DNA of 43,754 nt from positions 1 to 43,754 of the forward strand of contig JABWBA010000024.1 of assembly GCA_013360745.1 (NCBI GenBank), in the 5' to 3' direction. Shown piece after piece: positions 8,846 to 17,489 of this stretch. Within the stretch, counting starts at the first letter, position 1; every line of letters begins with the position of its first letter. The notes below the pieces were generated by a model. The model ran no database searches. It was not told the origin of the DNA and saw only the letters and a program-made list of their open reading frames with translations. The DNA comes from Chthonomonadales bacterium. GTDB lineage: Bacteria; Armatimonadota; Chthonomonadetes; Chthonomonadales; CAJBBX01. The position numbers were made by a program, and so were the translations under genes.

Positions 8846-10344
8846 CAACGGGGGGCGCGGGTCCGGATCGGCTCCGTCGGGCCCAGACGGCGCCGCAGCG
8901 GCCGGGCTGCGTCGACGAAGAGCGGCTCCGGCTCGACTTCCGCAACCGGTTTCGAGATGCCAAAGGGCAATGCGATCACGAGGAGCAGCACAAAGACACC
9001 CGCTCCGTACGCCGAGCCCGTGTAGACGGCATAGGCAACCATGAACGCGACGGCCAGGCGCGTATAGGGCTCGCGATCCGGGTCGATGCTATAGGCGCGG
9101 ACAGAACGGAGCAGCAGCCAGAGGCCCCTCATAAAGAACAGCATCCCCACCCACCCATAACTGAGCATGAGACCGATATAGCCGTTGTCGAAACCGGTGT
9201 TGGCTTTCGATGGATCACTGGAGAGCCGGGTGCCGACCCCGAACGAGCCCATACCTGTGCCGATCGGGTTGTCCTTCCACGCGTCCCAGATCATCTGTGC
9301 GATGCCCTGGCGCGCGGTCATCGACGTATCGGTCTTCAGAGCGGTCATCGACGTGAGACGGTCTGAGATGGTCTCATAGCCAGGAAGATAGGGAAGGGAG
9401 AACCAGACGACCGCCGTCACAAGGACGGTAGCCATAATGGCGTGGATCTTGCGGGCGCCTTTTGCGATGATCAGATAGGCCAGAACCCCGGCTGCCAGCG
9501 CGACCCATGCCGTACGGGTGATCGTCAGAAGGAGGACGTAACCGATGAACGCCGCGCCGGGATAGCTGATCCCGCGTCGCCACTTCGGTTCAACGAGCAT
9601 GGGGATCAGCGCGGTCAACAGGAAGAGGGACGCCTGAAGGGGCGATCCGAACGTGGAGAAGACGCGGATCTCATAGGGTTCCGGGCGCCCGATCGCGATG
9701 AACTCCCTGCTGACGGCCCGCATCCACATCGTATCCCATGCCGGGGCGTAGACATACTGAATCAAGCCGTAGGCAGCGACCCCAAGAGCGATGTAAACGA
9801 TGGAGAGAACCCAGAAATCCCGTTCGCCCGGTATATTGGGACGCCCGGCGGCGTACAACAGGATCGCAAACGGGGCGACGGTGCCGGCGAGTTCGAAGAC
9901 CGCGGGCAGCTCGTTGCGGATATAGCCCACGAAGCCGGCGTAGGCCATCGCCAGAGCCAGGCTGGCGAGCGCCTTGTACAGGATCTGAGGGACGACGATC
10001 CGCTGACGCGTGACAGGGACCGAGAGGGCCATGGTCGCCGCGATCGGCGCAACCGAGATCAACGATCGGGGATGGTATTCCCCCTGCATCCAGTCGACGA
10101 TTCGTCGAACCTCCGGGCTGATCGCCCAGACGAGCACGAGATAGGGCACCAGGTATTTGTTGTCCGAGTGTGCGAGGAGGAATGCGGGGGCTACGAGGAC
10201 GAGTGTGGCAAGGACGTGCGTTTGGAGCACGGTCTGCTGTCCCGTGCGGAGTGTCCAGAGCAACCCGCCGAAGAAGACGATCACCATCAGCAGGATGACC
10301 TTGGTGCCGCTATGTTGTTCTAGTCCCTCGTCCGGTCCGGGCAT
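8845..10344 (-). CDS. O-antigen ligase / polymerase-like membrane protein (Wzy_C family)
   Basis: A 499-residue polytopic membrane protein with about ten to twelve hydrophobic segments. The central region has TRTAWVALAAGVLAYLII, and a large loop follows with TARQGIAQMIWDAWKDNP, GTGMGSFGVGTRLS and NGYIGLMLSYGWVGMLFF, the signature layout of the WaaL/Wzy_C superfamily. These proteins act at the outer face of the inner membrane, either joining finished glycans to an acceptor (WaaL) or polymerising repeat units (Wzy); the two cannot be separated by eye. Because the locus encodes an ABC exporter, a ligase role fits best. GGAG lies 5 nt before the ATG. The last 50 residues are hydrophilic and Arg-rich. 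Confidence 0.85.
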   Translation of the reverse strand: MPGPDEGLEQHSGTKVILLMVIVFFGGLLWTLRTGQQTVLQTHVLATLVLVAPAFLLAHSDNKYLVPYLVLVWAISPEVRRIVDWMQGEYHPRSLISVAPIAATMALSVPVTRQRIVVPQILYKALASLALAMAYAGFVGYIRNELPAVFELAGTVAPFAILLYAAGRPNIPGERDFWVLSIVYIALGVAAYGLIQYVYAPAWDTMWMRAVSREFIAIGRPEPYEIRVFSTFGSPLQASLFLLTALIPMLVEPKWRRGISYPGAAFIGYVLLLTITRTAWVALAAGVLAYLIIAKGARKIHAIMATVLVTAVVWFSLPYLPGYETISDRLTSMTALKTDTSMTARQGIAQMIWDAWKDNPIGTGMGSFGVGTRLSSDPSKANTGFDNGYIGLMLSYGWVGMLFFMRGLWLLLRSVRAYSIDPDREPYTRLAVAFMVAYAVYTGSAYGAGVFVLLLVIALPFGISKPVAEVEPEPLFVDAARPLRRRLGPTEPIRTRAPR

Positions 10345-10397
10345 ATCCGCTCCAGGGCAGGATTCACAGGCTCGTCGATCCCACCGAACCTATTCTA

Positions 10398-11549
10398 CTA
10401 TATGGATCGACCCCCGCTATGGTACGGGGGTGTGTCTTCAAGCGTCTCGACCATGGTTTGGGCGATCACCGGCCACGAGAAGCGAGCCTCGTACAGGCGG
10501 CGCGCTCCGTCGCCCAGATGGGCTCGTAGTTGGGCGTCGGCGATCAAGCGGAGGACGGCATCGGTAAACGCATCTTGATCGTCACACGGCACCAGGAGCA
10601 GAGCTTTCCCGTCTGCGTCCGAGAGCGCCTCGTCCGTCGCGTCACCGTGTGTGCCCACAACGGGCAGCGCGTGTTGCAGAGCGGCCATCAGGGTCCCCCG
10701 TCGGGTCGACACGCCATCAACGAACGGCGCCACGAAAATGTCGCTTGCCATCAGACACTCGGACAATCGCGCCGCACTGAGTCTCCCGGTTACATGGTTC
10801 GGTAATCCATGAAACTCAGAATGAGCTCGGTCGCTGCCGCTGCCCATGTGGAGCAAGAGTAGATCATACCCTTTGGCCACGATACTGCGTGTCGCTGCGG
10901 CCACCTTGCTCCAGTCATGAGAGTGATGCCCCTGTCCAAAGACGCCCAGTACCAGTACATCGTCCGAGATACCAAGGGATTTTCGCGCATTCGACACGCT
11001 GTTGCCCGTTGCCGGTATGTTGGATCCTACAGGTAGATGCACGACTCTGTTGGAGCGCAGCCAGCGTCGATACACCGTCCGCCATTTGCCGACAACGACA
11101 AACGATACGGTCGAGAGACCCGTGAGGATCCGCAGGAGCGGTCCTTGCCACAGGTTCATGGTACGGAGTTTCCAGTTCACCGGCCACGCCATGGCCTCGT
11201 GTACTGTGAGCGCTATTCGGAGTTCGGGCGCCGCTCGACGCAATCGGGTTAGCGCCAGCGGCAAGAATGGATTCCATCCATATCGGCCGTACGAAAAAGG
11301 GCAGTATTGAATCGAGAGCCAATCCGGTCCGAAGCGTTTGACATGCTGAACGAGCCTCAGAGTGGACCATATTTTCGTACAGTCAAATCCGCAGCTTACG
11401 CTATATATCCGGGAGGCGTCCGGGTTTGATGTACCTGTGATAACCGCAACCTGGTGCGCGCCGGCCAGCTCGTTAGCGAGCAGCGCGGTGTAGTCACCGA
11501 TGCCATCCAGAGCGGGAGGAAACGCCCCTGTTACGATGGAGAATCTCAT
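10398..11549 (-). CDS. GT-B glycosyltransferase, GT4-like
   Basis: A 383-residue glycosyltransferase beginning MRFSIVTGAFPPALDGIGDY, the usual GT4 acceptor-domain start. The C-terminal half has LVLGVFGQGHHSHDW and, in the donor site, DGVSTRRGTLMAALQHALPVVGT, where the common E-x7-E pattern is replaced by an RRGTLMAAL segment, as in some polysaccharide GT4 enzymes. The coding region is visibly less GC-rich than its neighbours, suggesting separate acquisition. It is separated by 53 nt from the ligase gene downstream and by 115 nt from the acyltransferase upstream, so it may have its own promoter. Confidence 0.85.
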   Translation of the reverse strand: MRFSIVTGAFPPALDGIGDYTALLANELAGAHQVAVITGTSNPDASRIYSVSCGFDCTKIWSTLRLVQHVKRFGPDWLSIQYCPFSYGRYGWNPFLPLALTRLRRAAPELRIALTVHEAMAWPVNWKLRTMNLWQGPLLRILTGLSTVSFVVVGKWRTVYRRWLRSNRVVHLPVGSNIPATGNSVSNARKSLGISDDVLVLGVFGQGHHSHDWSKVAAATRSIVAKGYDLLLLHMGSGSDRAHSEFHGLPNHVTGRLSAARLSECLMASDIFVAPFVDGVSTRRGTLMAALQHALPVVGTHGDATDEALSDADGKALLLVPCDDQDAFTDAVLRLIADAQLRAHLGDGARRLYEARFSWPVIAQTMVETLEDTPPYHSGGRSI

Positions 11550-11570
11550 TGGCGGCTACCGCACGGATGG

Positions 11571-11600
11571 GGTGACCGGCCCGGAAGCCATACGGTCACC
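11571..11600. repeat. 8-bp perfect inverted repeat in intergenic gap
   Basis: GGTGACCG (11571-11578) and CGGTCACC (11593-11600) are perfect inverted copies with a 14-nt spacer that itself contains short complementary ends. The element lies 21 nt upstream of the start of the GT4 gene ending at 10398. There is no T-tract on the downstream side, so an operator or an mRNA 5' hairpin is more likely than an intrinsic terminator. Confidence 0.5.
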
Positions 11601-11664
11601 GGGGCCAGAGATCGATGTGCGAGCGCATCGGGTCGGCGATAGCTCGGGACTACGACGGAGAGGG

Positions 11665-12267
11665 TCATCGGATCGCGGCTGGCGGTGCATGGATCTCGTC
11701 CAACCGCTTCACCACCTCAGCAGGATTACCGATCACGATAGCGCGGACGGGCACATCGCGGCGTACTACGGCACGATAGCCGACAACGGCGCCGTCTCCG
11801 ACGCTCACACCCTTGAGAACGGCTGCGCGAGAGCAGATCCAGACATGGTCGCCGATGGAGACCGGCCGCGGTACCGGCTCGACGCCCTGCTCACGCAGTA
11901 TGTAGTCAGCGACATGGTGATCCGTATCGAACAGGTAAGCATCAGCCAGGAGACAATCGGAGCCGATGGTGACGGCGCTGGCGGCAAAGATGTACGTGCC
12001 ATTGAATCGGCATCGGGGCCCAATGGTGATCCCGGCATCAGGCGAGGACGTGATGAGCGTGGTCGTACCGCCGGCTTCTCCTGAAAACTCGCAGTCATCA
12101 CCGATCTGAACCGTCCCGGGACCGACAATGCTGAGCTTGCCGGAGATGCGGATGCCTGTACCGAGCTCCAGTCTCGCGCATCGTGACTTCAGTCTCCAGA
12201 GCAGCCAGCGATTGCGGACGCGCCATCGGATCGCCCGATATAGCCGAAGCGGCGTCAGGCGAGGCAC
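11665..12267 (-). CDS. Hexapeptide-repeat acetyltransferase (WbbJ/maltose O-acetyltransferase-like)
   Basis: A 200-residue left-handed beta-helix protein. After a basic N-terminal helix (about 1-30), hexapeptide turns run from about 35 to 185: ISGKLSIVGPGTVQIGDDC, ITIGPRCRFNG, VTIGSDCLLADAYLFDTDHH, VSIGDHVWICSRAAVLKGV, GAVVGYRAVVRRDVP and the closing IGNPAEVVKRL. DTDHH matches the catalytic His region of this family. It should O-acetylate a glycan sugar from acetyl-CoA. The start is taken as GTG at 12267; no ATG is available nearby and only a weak GAGAG precedes it. Confidence 0.87.
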   Translation of the reverse strand: MPRLTPLRLYRAIRWRVRNRWLLWRLKSRCARLELGTGIRISGKLSIVGPGTVQIGDDCEFSGEAGGTTTLITSSPDAGITIGPRCRFNGTYIFAASAVTIGSDCLLADAYLFDTDHHVADYILREQGVEPVPRPVSIGDHVWICSRAAVLKGVSVGDGAVVGYRAVVRRDVPVRAIVIGNPAEVVKRLDEIHAPPAAIR

Positions 12268-12320
12268 CGAAGGCTCTCGTGCGGCGCGACGGCATGACGC
12301 ATCATCGTGCTCCGGTTCTT

Positions 12321-12338
12321 GCTCCGGACCGCCGGAGC
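12321..12338. other. Strong 7-bp hairpin after FkbM gene
   Basis: GCTCCGG and CCGGAGC form a perfect 7-bp stem with a 4-nt loop, 7 nt beyond the TAA of the FkbM-type gene in the direction of transcription. No run of T follows, so it does not look like a standard intrinsic terminator; it could stabilise or process the transcript ahead of the acyltransferase gene. Confidence 0.45.
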
Positions 12339-12345
12339 GGGCGGC

Positions 12346-13230
12346 TTAGCGGAGGCGAACATCGACGCCTCCGGCCTTCAGGTCATCGAGATCCGACACA
12401 GCCAGCAGATTGGGACTGTCCCTATCCAGATGCATGGCATCGTCCCGACTGCAGACCTCCCATGCGGCCGCCCCGGCCGCATGCCGGCGAATACGATAGC
12501 CCCTTGACTCGAGAAGGGTCAGCGGCTCCTCAGGATCGATGCCGAAGCTCTTGAGGTGGCCCGGCACATACTCCATCAGGATCGGTGGATGGACGGCTTC
12601 CAACAATGCAGCCGCCCCTCTCAGCGCGTACAGCTCCGCCCCTTCGAGGTCCAGCTTGATCAGCCGGACGCGCTCCCAGAGCTCATGCGGAACGCTCTGG
12701 TCGAGCGCGGTCATGCACACTCGGACGGAACGCGCATCGACTTCCTCGTTATCCCCTCCTAGATGGCTCCATGGCGCACGATCGCCATCCATCACGGTGA
12801 ACTGCGCCTCGCCGACCCGGTCGCCGAGCGCCTCTTCATGCAGAACGACATTGGCAAACCGGTTCAGCTCGATATTGCGGCTGAGGTTCGCAAAGGTCGC
12901 CGGGTTGGGCTCGTAGGCGTGTACGACGCCCTCGGGTCCCACCGCACGCGAGGCCACGATCGACATCATGCCGACATGTGCGCCGCCATCGATAAACACG
13001 TCGCCTGGCCGGAGCAGCGAACGGATGAACGCCAGATCCGGGTCTGCGTCTCGAAAGCGGTAGAGAAACCGTCCGAAGCCGGTCCCGATATCCGCATAGA
13101 TCCGCGCATGCCCTTCGTCGAAGGGAACGATCAGAGGCCTGTCCGGCGGAAAGCGCTTGAGGACAAGGGACCATGCGCACCGTGCCGCTGTTCGAATCGG
13201 GCTATGACGACAGGCGGGATTCCGGAGCAT
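12346..13230 (-). CDS. FkbM family methyltransferase
   Basis: A 294-residue SAM-dependent methyltransferase of the FkbM type. The SAM site is GDVFIDGGAHVGMMSIVA (about residues 86-103), followed by VHAYEPNPATFANLSRNIEL, and the family landmark IKLDLEGAELYALRGA lies near 200. These enzymes commonly O-methylate sugars in polysaccharide and glycopeptidolipid loci. The ATG overlaps the TGA of the preceding GT2 gene by one base (TGATG), so the two are probably coupled. A 78-nt gap with a hairpin separates it from the next gene. Confidence 0.9.
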   Translation of the reverse strand: MLRNPACRHSPIRTAARCAWSLVLKRFPPDRPLIVPFDEGHARIYADIGTGFGRFLYRFRDADPDLAFIRSLLRPGDVFIDGGAHVGMMSIVASRAVGPEGVVHAYEPNPATFANLSRNIELNRFANVVLHEEALGDRVGEAQFTVMDGDRAPWSHLGGDNEEVDARSVRVCMTALDQSVPHELWERVRLIKLDLEGAELYALRGAAALLEAVHPPILMEYVPGHLKSFGIDPEEPLTLLESRGYRIRRHAAGAAAWEVCSRDDAMHLDRDSPNLLAVSDLDDLKAGGVDVRLR

Positions 13231-14150
13231 CAGGCGACAGCTTCACGGCTGAGCTGCCTGGTTTCGCGAAACCAGCATCGAAGGACAAGGACATTACCAT
13301 AGAGTACCCAGAGGAGTTCAATAAAAGCGGATCGAGGACGTCCACGAACAAGATCCTTCAACAACGCCATCAGCCGCGGCTTGTAGATCCAGCGCACAAG
13401 CGTGGTGAAACGTCGAATGCCGAGACGCCGAGCGTTCAGGGAATAGTACAGGCCGGTGGACTGCGCGCGGAGCGGAATCCGAGATACTGCGGAACCTACG
13501 TTGAATATCCGAATCGGATGATTGATCCGCGCATCTGCGATGAACGGGACCGGAGTATGCTCACGAAGACGAAGGTACAGGTCTTCATCCTCGTGGCCGG
13601 CGGGCGGGTAGCGGGGATTGAAGCCACCGAGACGATGGAACATCGCGGCTCGGACGGCGACATTCGCCGACCAGAACAAGCCGCCGTGAAGGTTGATCGG
13701 GCATTCAGCCATGTCAAGATCGGGATCGCCGATAGGGTGAACCGCTCCTTCCATGGCATCCGCCTGGATCGTGCGCACGGCGGCGTCGTAGGCTCGTAAT
13801 AGTCCGGTGTCCGGCTGGCAATCGTCATCGGTAAACACCAGCCACTCGCCTCTCGCCTCGATGGCGCCGCGGTTCCGATTTGCTGCGGCGCCTCCGCCTG
13901 GACCCCGGACCCAGGTCACCCATGGAAACCGTTCCTGGATCAGCCCCTCCGCCGGGCGCTTCGTTCCGTTGTCCGTGACAATCACCTCATACCGGTTCGG
14001 ATCATATTGTTGAACCGTCGGATCGAGTCGCTCAAGGCACAGCGCCAGCATCTCATTGCGGTCACACGTAGGGATGATGACGCTGAATAGGGGTACGTTG
14101 GTTGATGTTGTCGGGTTCGGATCTTGCACGGATCGATCTCTGCTAGTCAT
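13230..14150 (-). CDS. GT2 family glycosyltransferase (GT-A fold)
   Basis: A 306-residue inverting glycosyltransferase. It has the GT-A start LFSVIIPTCDRNEMLALCL, the nucleotide-binding N in VTDNGT, NRNRGAIEARGEWLVFTDDD with the DXD-type metal site (DDD), and the late ED-type acidic motif in GHEDEDLYLRLRE. The ATG at 14150 is 25 nt after the rfbF stop; a longer frame exists upstream but would run through rfbF. The C-terminus has one hydrophobic stretch near 280. Donor and acceptor are unknown. Confidence 0.9.
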   Translation of the reverse strand: MTSRDRSVQDPNPTTSTNVPLFSVIIPTCDRNEMLALCLERLDPTVQQYDPNRYEVIVTDNGTKRPAEGLIQERFPWVTWVRGPGGGAAANRNRGAIEARGEWLVFTDDDCQPDTGLLRAYDAAVRTIQADAMEGAVHPIGDPDLDMAECPINLHGGLFWSANVAVRAAMFHRLGGFNPRYPPAGHEDEDLYLRLREHTPVPFIADARINHPIRIFNVGSAVSRIPLRAQSTGLYYSLNARRLGIRRFTTLVRWIYKPRLMALLKDLVRGRPRSAFIELLWVLYGNVLVLRCWFRETRQLSREAVA

Positions 14151-14175
14151 GCCCAGAGCTGCCGGTGTGGTCGTG

Positions 14176-14952
14176 CTATGGTTGGGAAAGCCACGGCGGT
14201 ACGGTCGTTGAACGCCAGAGTTCATTAAGCTGTTGAAGATCGCGAAGGGTATCCATGCTGTGCCAGAACCCCGCGTGCCGGTAGGCCTGCAGTTGGCCGC
14301 GTCTAGCGGCACGTTCCAGCGGTTCCCGCTCCAGCACGGTGTCGTCACCATCGATGTGATCGAGGATGTCGGGCTCCATGACAAAGAAGCCGCCGTTGAT
14401 CCAATCGTCCTCGAACTGCGGCTTCTCGACGAACTGCGACACCGTTCCGTCCGCCTCGATCACGAGTTTGCCATACCGCGAGACGGGATGCACGGCCGTA
14501 ACGGTTATCCATTTCCCATGCTCTCGATGGTATTGGAGCAGCGCGTTCAAATCAACATTGCCGATGCCATCCCCATAGGTCAACATGAAGGGCTCATCCT
14601 TGAGAATCGGGGCGAGCCGTTTGATACGCCCGCCGGTCATCGTCGAAGCGCCGGTATCGATGAGGTGCACCTGCCACGGCACATCCGGTGATCGATGGTA
14701 TTCCACGGCGCCGGTGTCGAGGTGTACGGTCAAATCGGAATGCATGGCCCGATAGGAGGTGAAGTAATCGCGGATCACCTCGCCCCGATAGCCCAGTGCG
14801 ATCACAAACTCCGTAAACCCGTGAGCCGCGTAGACGCGCATGATATGCATGAGCATGGGTTCCGGGCCGACCCGCGCCATGGGCTTCGGAATCTCGCTCG
14901 TAACCTCTGCGAGACGGGTACCCAATCCGCCGGCCAGGATCACCACTTTCAC
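14176..14952 (-). CDS. rfbF: Glucose-1-phosphate cytidylyltransferase
   Basis: A 258-residue nucleotidyltransferase that would make CDP-glucose from CTP and glucose-1-phosphate, the first step toward CDP-6-deoxyhexoses. The N-terminus has LAGGLGTRLAEVTSEIPKPM (residues 6-25), the signature of RfbF rather than of RfbA. TYGDGIGNVD (125-134) carries the metal-binding Asp, and VSRYGKLVIEADGTV and EKPQFEDDWINGGFFV follow in the correct order. Length matches the family. The start is GTG at 14952, overlapping the TGA of the SDR gene by 4 nt (GTGA). With the SDR, cupin and rfbG genes just upstream it forms a CDP-sugar cassette. Confidence 0.93.
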   Translation of the reverse strand: MKVVILAGGLGTRLAEVTSEIPKPMARVGPEPMLMHIMRVYAAHGFTEFVIALGYRGEVIRDYFTSYRAMHSDLTVHLDTGAVEYHRSPDVPWQVHLIDTGASTMTGGRIKRLAPILKDEPFMLTYGDGIGNVDLNALLQYHREHGKWITVTAVHPVSRYGKLVIEADGTVSQFVEKPQFEDDWINGGFFVMEPDILDHIDGDDTVLEREPLERAARRGQLQAYRHAGFWHSMDTLRDLQQLNELWRSTTVPPWLSQP

Positions 14953-15926
14953 GCGTCGGACCTCCGAGCTGGCTGGCAGGAACCCGTGGCTATATATTGG
15001 AGCAGCTCCGCGATCCCGGTTCTCATCGATGTTCGTATCGGTCCGATCAAGTCATTCATTCGGCTTACGTCGTATCGGAACCGCGAAGGATTCGCTCCTG
15101 TGGGAGGCGCCGACTGGTTTGGCCGCTCGATGCCGATGCGATGCCCGTACACGCTCTCATATACCTCGGCCACGATGCGCGCCGCCTCCAGAATCGTGAC
15201 CGTCTCACCGCTGCCGATATTGATCGTCGAGGGCGGCGAATCCGCCTCGATCACGGCGCGTACCGTTCGCGTCACATCGGAAATATGGACGAAGTCCCTT
15301 TGAGGCGACCCATCGGATTTCAGCACAATCCGCCCTTGCCTCACCGCCTGAACGCAGAAGTCCTGGATCGCGAGTTGCCAGCACCCGGCCGATGAGGATA
15401 TGGGAACTCCGTAGCCGTTGGATATCCGCAGGCTGGCGCCCTGTACGCCTTCGGTCCGTTCCCATTTCCGGAGCAGAGTTTCACACGCAAGATGGGTCCA
15501 TCCATATCCGTTCATCGGTCTGGCTTCCCGGTCCTCGGTCACCGTCTCGCCCGGTTCTAATCGACCGTAGACTTGCTGCGTTGAGAAGTAGATCGCGCGC
15601 TGGGGCGCTCCGTTCGATCGTGTGAGTCGGGTCATTCTCATCAGAGGAAGGATATTGGTCCTCAATGCCTGCGCCGCAACCTCGGATCGGGTATGGTCGA
15701 GCGATACCGTGTGGACGAGCACATCGGCCCGGGATCGTTGCACTAGATCGACGGCCCGTTTGGTTGTGATGTCGCATTCCAGGACCTGGCGCTCGGTCAA
15801 CCGCCAATCGGGGTTCAACCGCTCCCGATGCCGAACCATTACGACCGGCTCGTGCTCGGTCTCCAGGAGAGCATGGACGAGAGCGGAGCCGAGATAGCCG
15901 CTTGCCCCTGTGATCAAGACCCGCAT
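14949..15926 (-). CDS. NAD-dependent epimerase/dehydratase-like SDR with altered active site
   Basis: A 325-residue extended SDR protein. The Rossmann motif TGASGYLG (6-13) and the catalytic Ser in YFSTQQVYG (113-121) are present. The usual YxxxK is Y141-G-W-T-H145, so the catalytic Lys is His. QRDFVHISDVTRTV and INIGSGETVTILE match the substrate half of the family. Lying between rfbF and a cupin epimerase, it probably acts on a CDP-4-keto-6-deoxyhexose as a 4-reductase or epimerase; the Lys change could reduce or alter activity. It starts 3 nt after the cupin stop and is coupled to rfbF. Confidence 0.85.
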   Translation of the reverse strand: MRVLITGASGYLGSALVHALLETEHEPVVMVRHRERLNPDWRLTERQVLECDITTKRAVDLVQRSRADVLVHTVSLDHTRSEVAAQALRTNILPLMRMTRLTRSNGAPQRAIYFSTQQVYGRLEPGETVTEDREARPMNGYGWTHLACETLLRKWERTEGVQGASLRISNGYGVPISSSAGCWQLAIQDFCVQAVRQGRIVLKSDGSPQRDFVHISDVTRTVRAVIEADSPPSTINIGSGETVTILEAARIVAEVYESVYGHRIGIERPNQSAPPTGANPSRFRYDVSRMNDLIGPIRTSMRTGIAELLQYIATGSCQPARRSDA

Positions 15927-15929
15927 GGG

Positions 15930-16391
15930 TTAGCGCATAACAATGTCCCAATCGTAAGGGACCGTTGGACCGTTGGGATCGTACCGGATGATCTCATCCG
16001 GATCATGCGGTATTGTCGCACAGTTTGCGACGATAGCCATGCGATCGCCGATGCACTTGTAGCCGTTGATCACCCCCGGAGGGATGGTTACCAGGCAATA
16101 GTTGCGGTCGCCGATAAACAGCTCCATGAGGGCGCCGCGAGTCGGCGACGACTCGCGCATGTCATAGAGAACCAGCTTGATCATGCCCGAGACGACCGCG
16201 TAGTTCTGAGTCTGACGCGTATGGTCGTGCCAGCCTTTGACGACACCAGGATAGGCGGTCGAGAAGTAGACTTCCCCGAACTCCTCGAAATGGGGCGCAT
16301 CCGACCTGAGCATATGCATGATGCTGCCTCGTTCATCCGAGATCACCTTCAGAGGAATCACGCGAACGCCTTCGATCGGATTGGTCGCCAA
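15930..16391 (-). CDS. Cupin-type nucleotide-sugar epimerase (dTDP-4-dehydrorhamnose 3,5-epimerase-like)
   Basis: A 153-residue cupin, shorter than classical RmlC (about 180). It shows the family layout: SDERGSIMHML, YPGVVKGWHDHTRQTQNYAV where RmlC has its catalytic His, a beta strand GMIKLVLYDMRESS, and IPPGVINGYKCIG in place of RmlC's IPxGFAHGF. It likely epimerises C3 and/or C5 of a 4-keto-6-deoxy sugar; the CDP-glucose genes on both sides suggest a CDP-linked substrate. The start is TTG at 16391, supported by a strong GGGAGG 7 nt upstream and by the absence of any other start before residue 25. Confidence 0.82.
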   Translation of the reverse strand: MATNPIEGVRVIPLKVISDERGSIMHMLRSDAPHFEEFGEVYFSTAYPGVVKGWHDHTRQTQNYAVVSGMIKLVLYDMRESSPTRGALMELFIGDRNYCLVTIPPGVINGYKCIGDRMAIVANCATIPHDPDEIIRYDPNGPTVPYDWDIVMR

Positions 16392-16508
16392 CTTCCGTCC
16401 TCCCTCGCGATTACAATATTCCGTATAGCGTATCTAAGGGTACCTTACTCGGAGGGCTACGGACCCCGTCGCGACGCTCCTTCGGAGTGAGGCCGTACCC
16501 CCGATATC

Positions 16509-17489
16509 TCAGGTGCGTGCGCGAAGGTACCGCGAATACCAATCGATCGTGCGCAGCAATCCCTGCTCCAGGTCGTACTCCGGCTCCCATCGGAGAATGG
16601 AGCGGGCCTTGTCGGAGCAGAGATACTGGTCCGGTATCTCATGGCGGGCTTCATCGCGGATGACCGGTTCCAACTCCGAATGCATGAGCGCAAGGATTCG
16701 CTGAACCAGAGCGATCGTCGTAATCGGCGCATCGTTGGCGAAGTTGAACGCTTCGCCTGCCAGATTCGGGTCGTGCACCAGCCTCTCAGCCAGCAGCATG
16801 TAGGCGCCGGCTCCATCCTCGACGTATAGATAGTCCCGGGTGCCCAGCCCGTTGGAGCGGATAACCGGCGGTTCCTGACGCAGAACGCTGCGGATGGTGC
16901 CCGGAACGATACGATTCCAGTTCAAGTCGCCGCCCCCGTAGAAGTTCCCGCATCGCGTGATGGCGACCGGAACCTGGAAGGTTGCGGCGAACGACTGCGC
17001 GATCAGGTCGGCGCAGGACTTGCTGGCATCGTACGGATGTCGCCCCTGCAGCGGAGTATCTTCTTTATACGGGAGAGTGGCCTGAGCGCCATAGGCCTTA
17101 TCGGACGACGCCAGGATCACCGCACGGACCAGAGGGCTCCGTCGGGCGGCCTCGAGGACCGTCCAGGTCCCCCGAACGTTCGACTCGAAGGTTGATACCG
17201 GGTTCCTGTTGGCGATACCGACGATCGTTTGGGCGGCAAGGTGGAACACTACGGTCACCTCGTACTCGGCCATGGCGCGCTCGACTGCAGCCTGATCACA
17301 GACGTCACCTTCGACGACCGCTACCCGGTCCAGATGTTCGGTGAACAGGCGTGACCCCGGCACCCGATCCCGAACCAGCGTGACGACGGACGCATGCGAT
17401 CGGAGCAAACGACCGACCAGCCAACCACCCAGCAGGCCCGTGCCGCCCGTGACCAGGACCGACCGATCGCGCCAGAACTCAGCGGTCAT
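16509..17489 (-). CDS. rfbG: CDP-glucose 4,6-dehydratase-like SDR
   Basis: A 326-residue extended SDR that would convert CDP-glucose to CDP-4-keto-6-deoxyglucose using bound [11 protein letters not shown] (14-21) is the cofactor motif, SSDKAYG (128-134) carries the dehydratase Asp-Lys pair next to the catalytic Ser, and Y153/K157 form Yxxx[21 protein letters not shown] closely follows the NxxGGGDWxxDRIVPDxxR block of RfbG proteins. It is about 30 residues shorter than typical RfbG. Its ATG overlaps the TGA of the upstream epimerase gene (ATGA). A 117-nt gap separates it from the cupin gene downstream, where I see no convincing promoter or terminator. Confidence 0.85.
   Translation of the reverse strand: MTAEFWRDRSVLVTGGTGLLGGWLVGRLLRSHASVVTLVRDRVPGSRLFTEHLDRVAVVEGDVCDQAAVERAMAEYEVTVVFHLAAQTIVGIANRNPVSTFESNVRGTWTVLEAARRSPLVRAVILASSDKAYGAQATLPYKEDTPLQGRHPYDASKSCADLIAQSFAATFQVPVAITRCGNFYGGGDLNWNRIVPGTIRSVLRQEPPVIRSNGLGTRDYLYVEDGAGAYMLLAERLVHDPNLAGEAFNFANDAPITTIALVQRILALMHSELEPVIRDEARHEIPDQYLCSDKARSILRWEPEYDLEQGLLRTIDWYSRYLRART

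Noticed and set aside
13230-14384. GT2 protein starting at 14384
   Set aside because: The extension overlaps rfbF and has no GT2 character; the fold begins just after the ATG at 14150.
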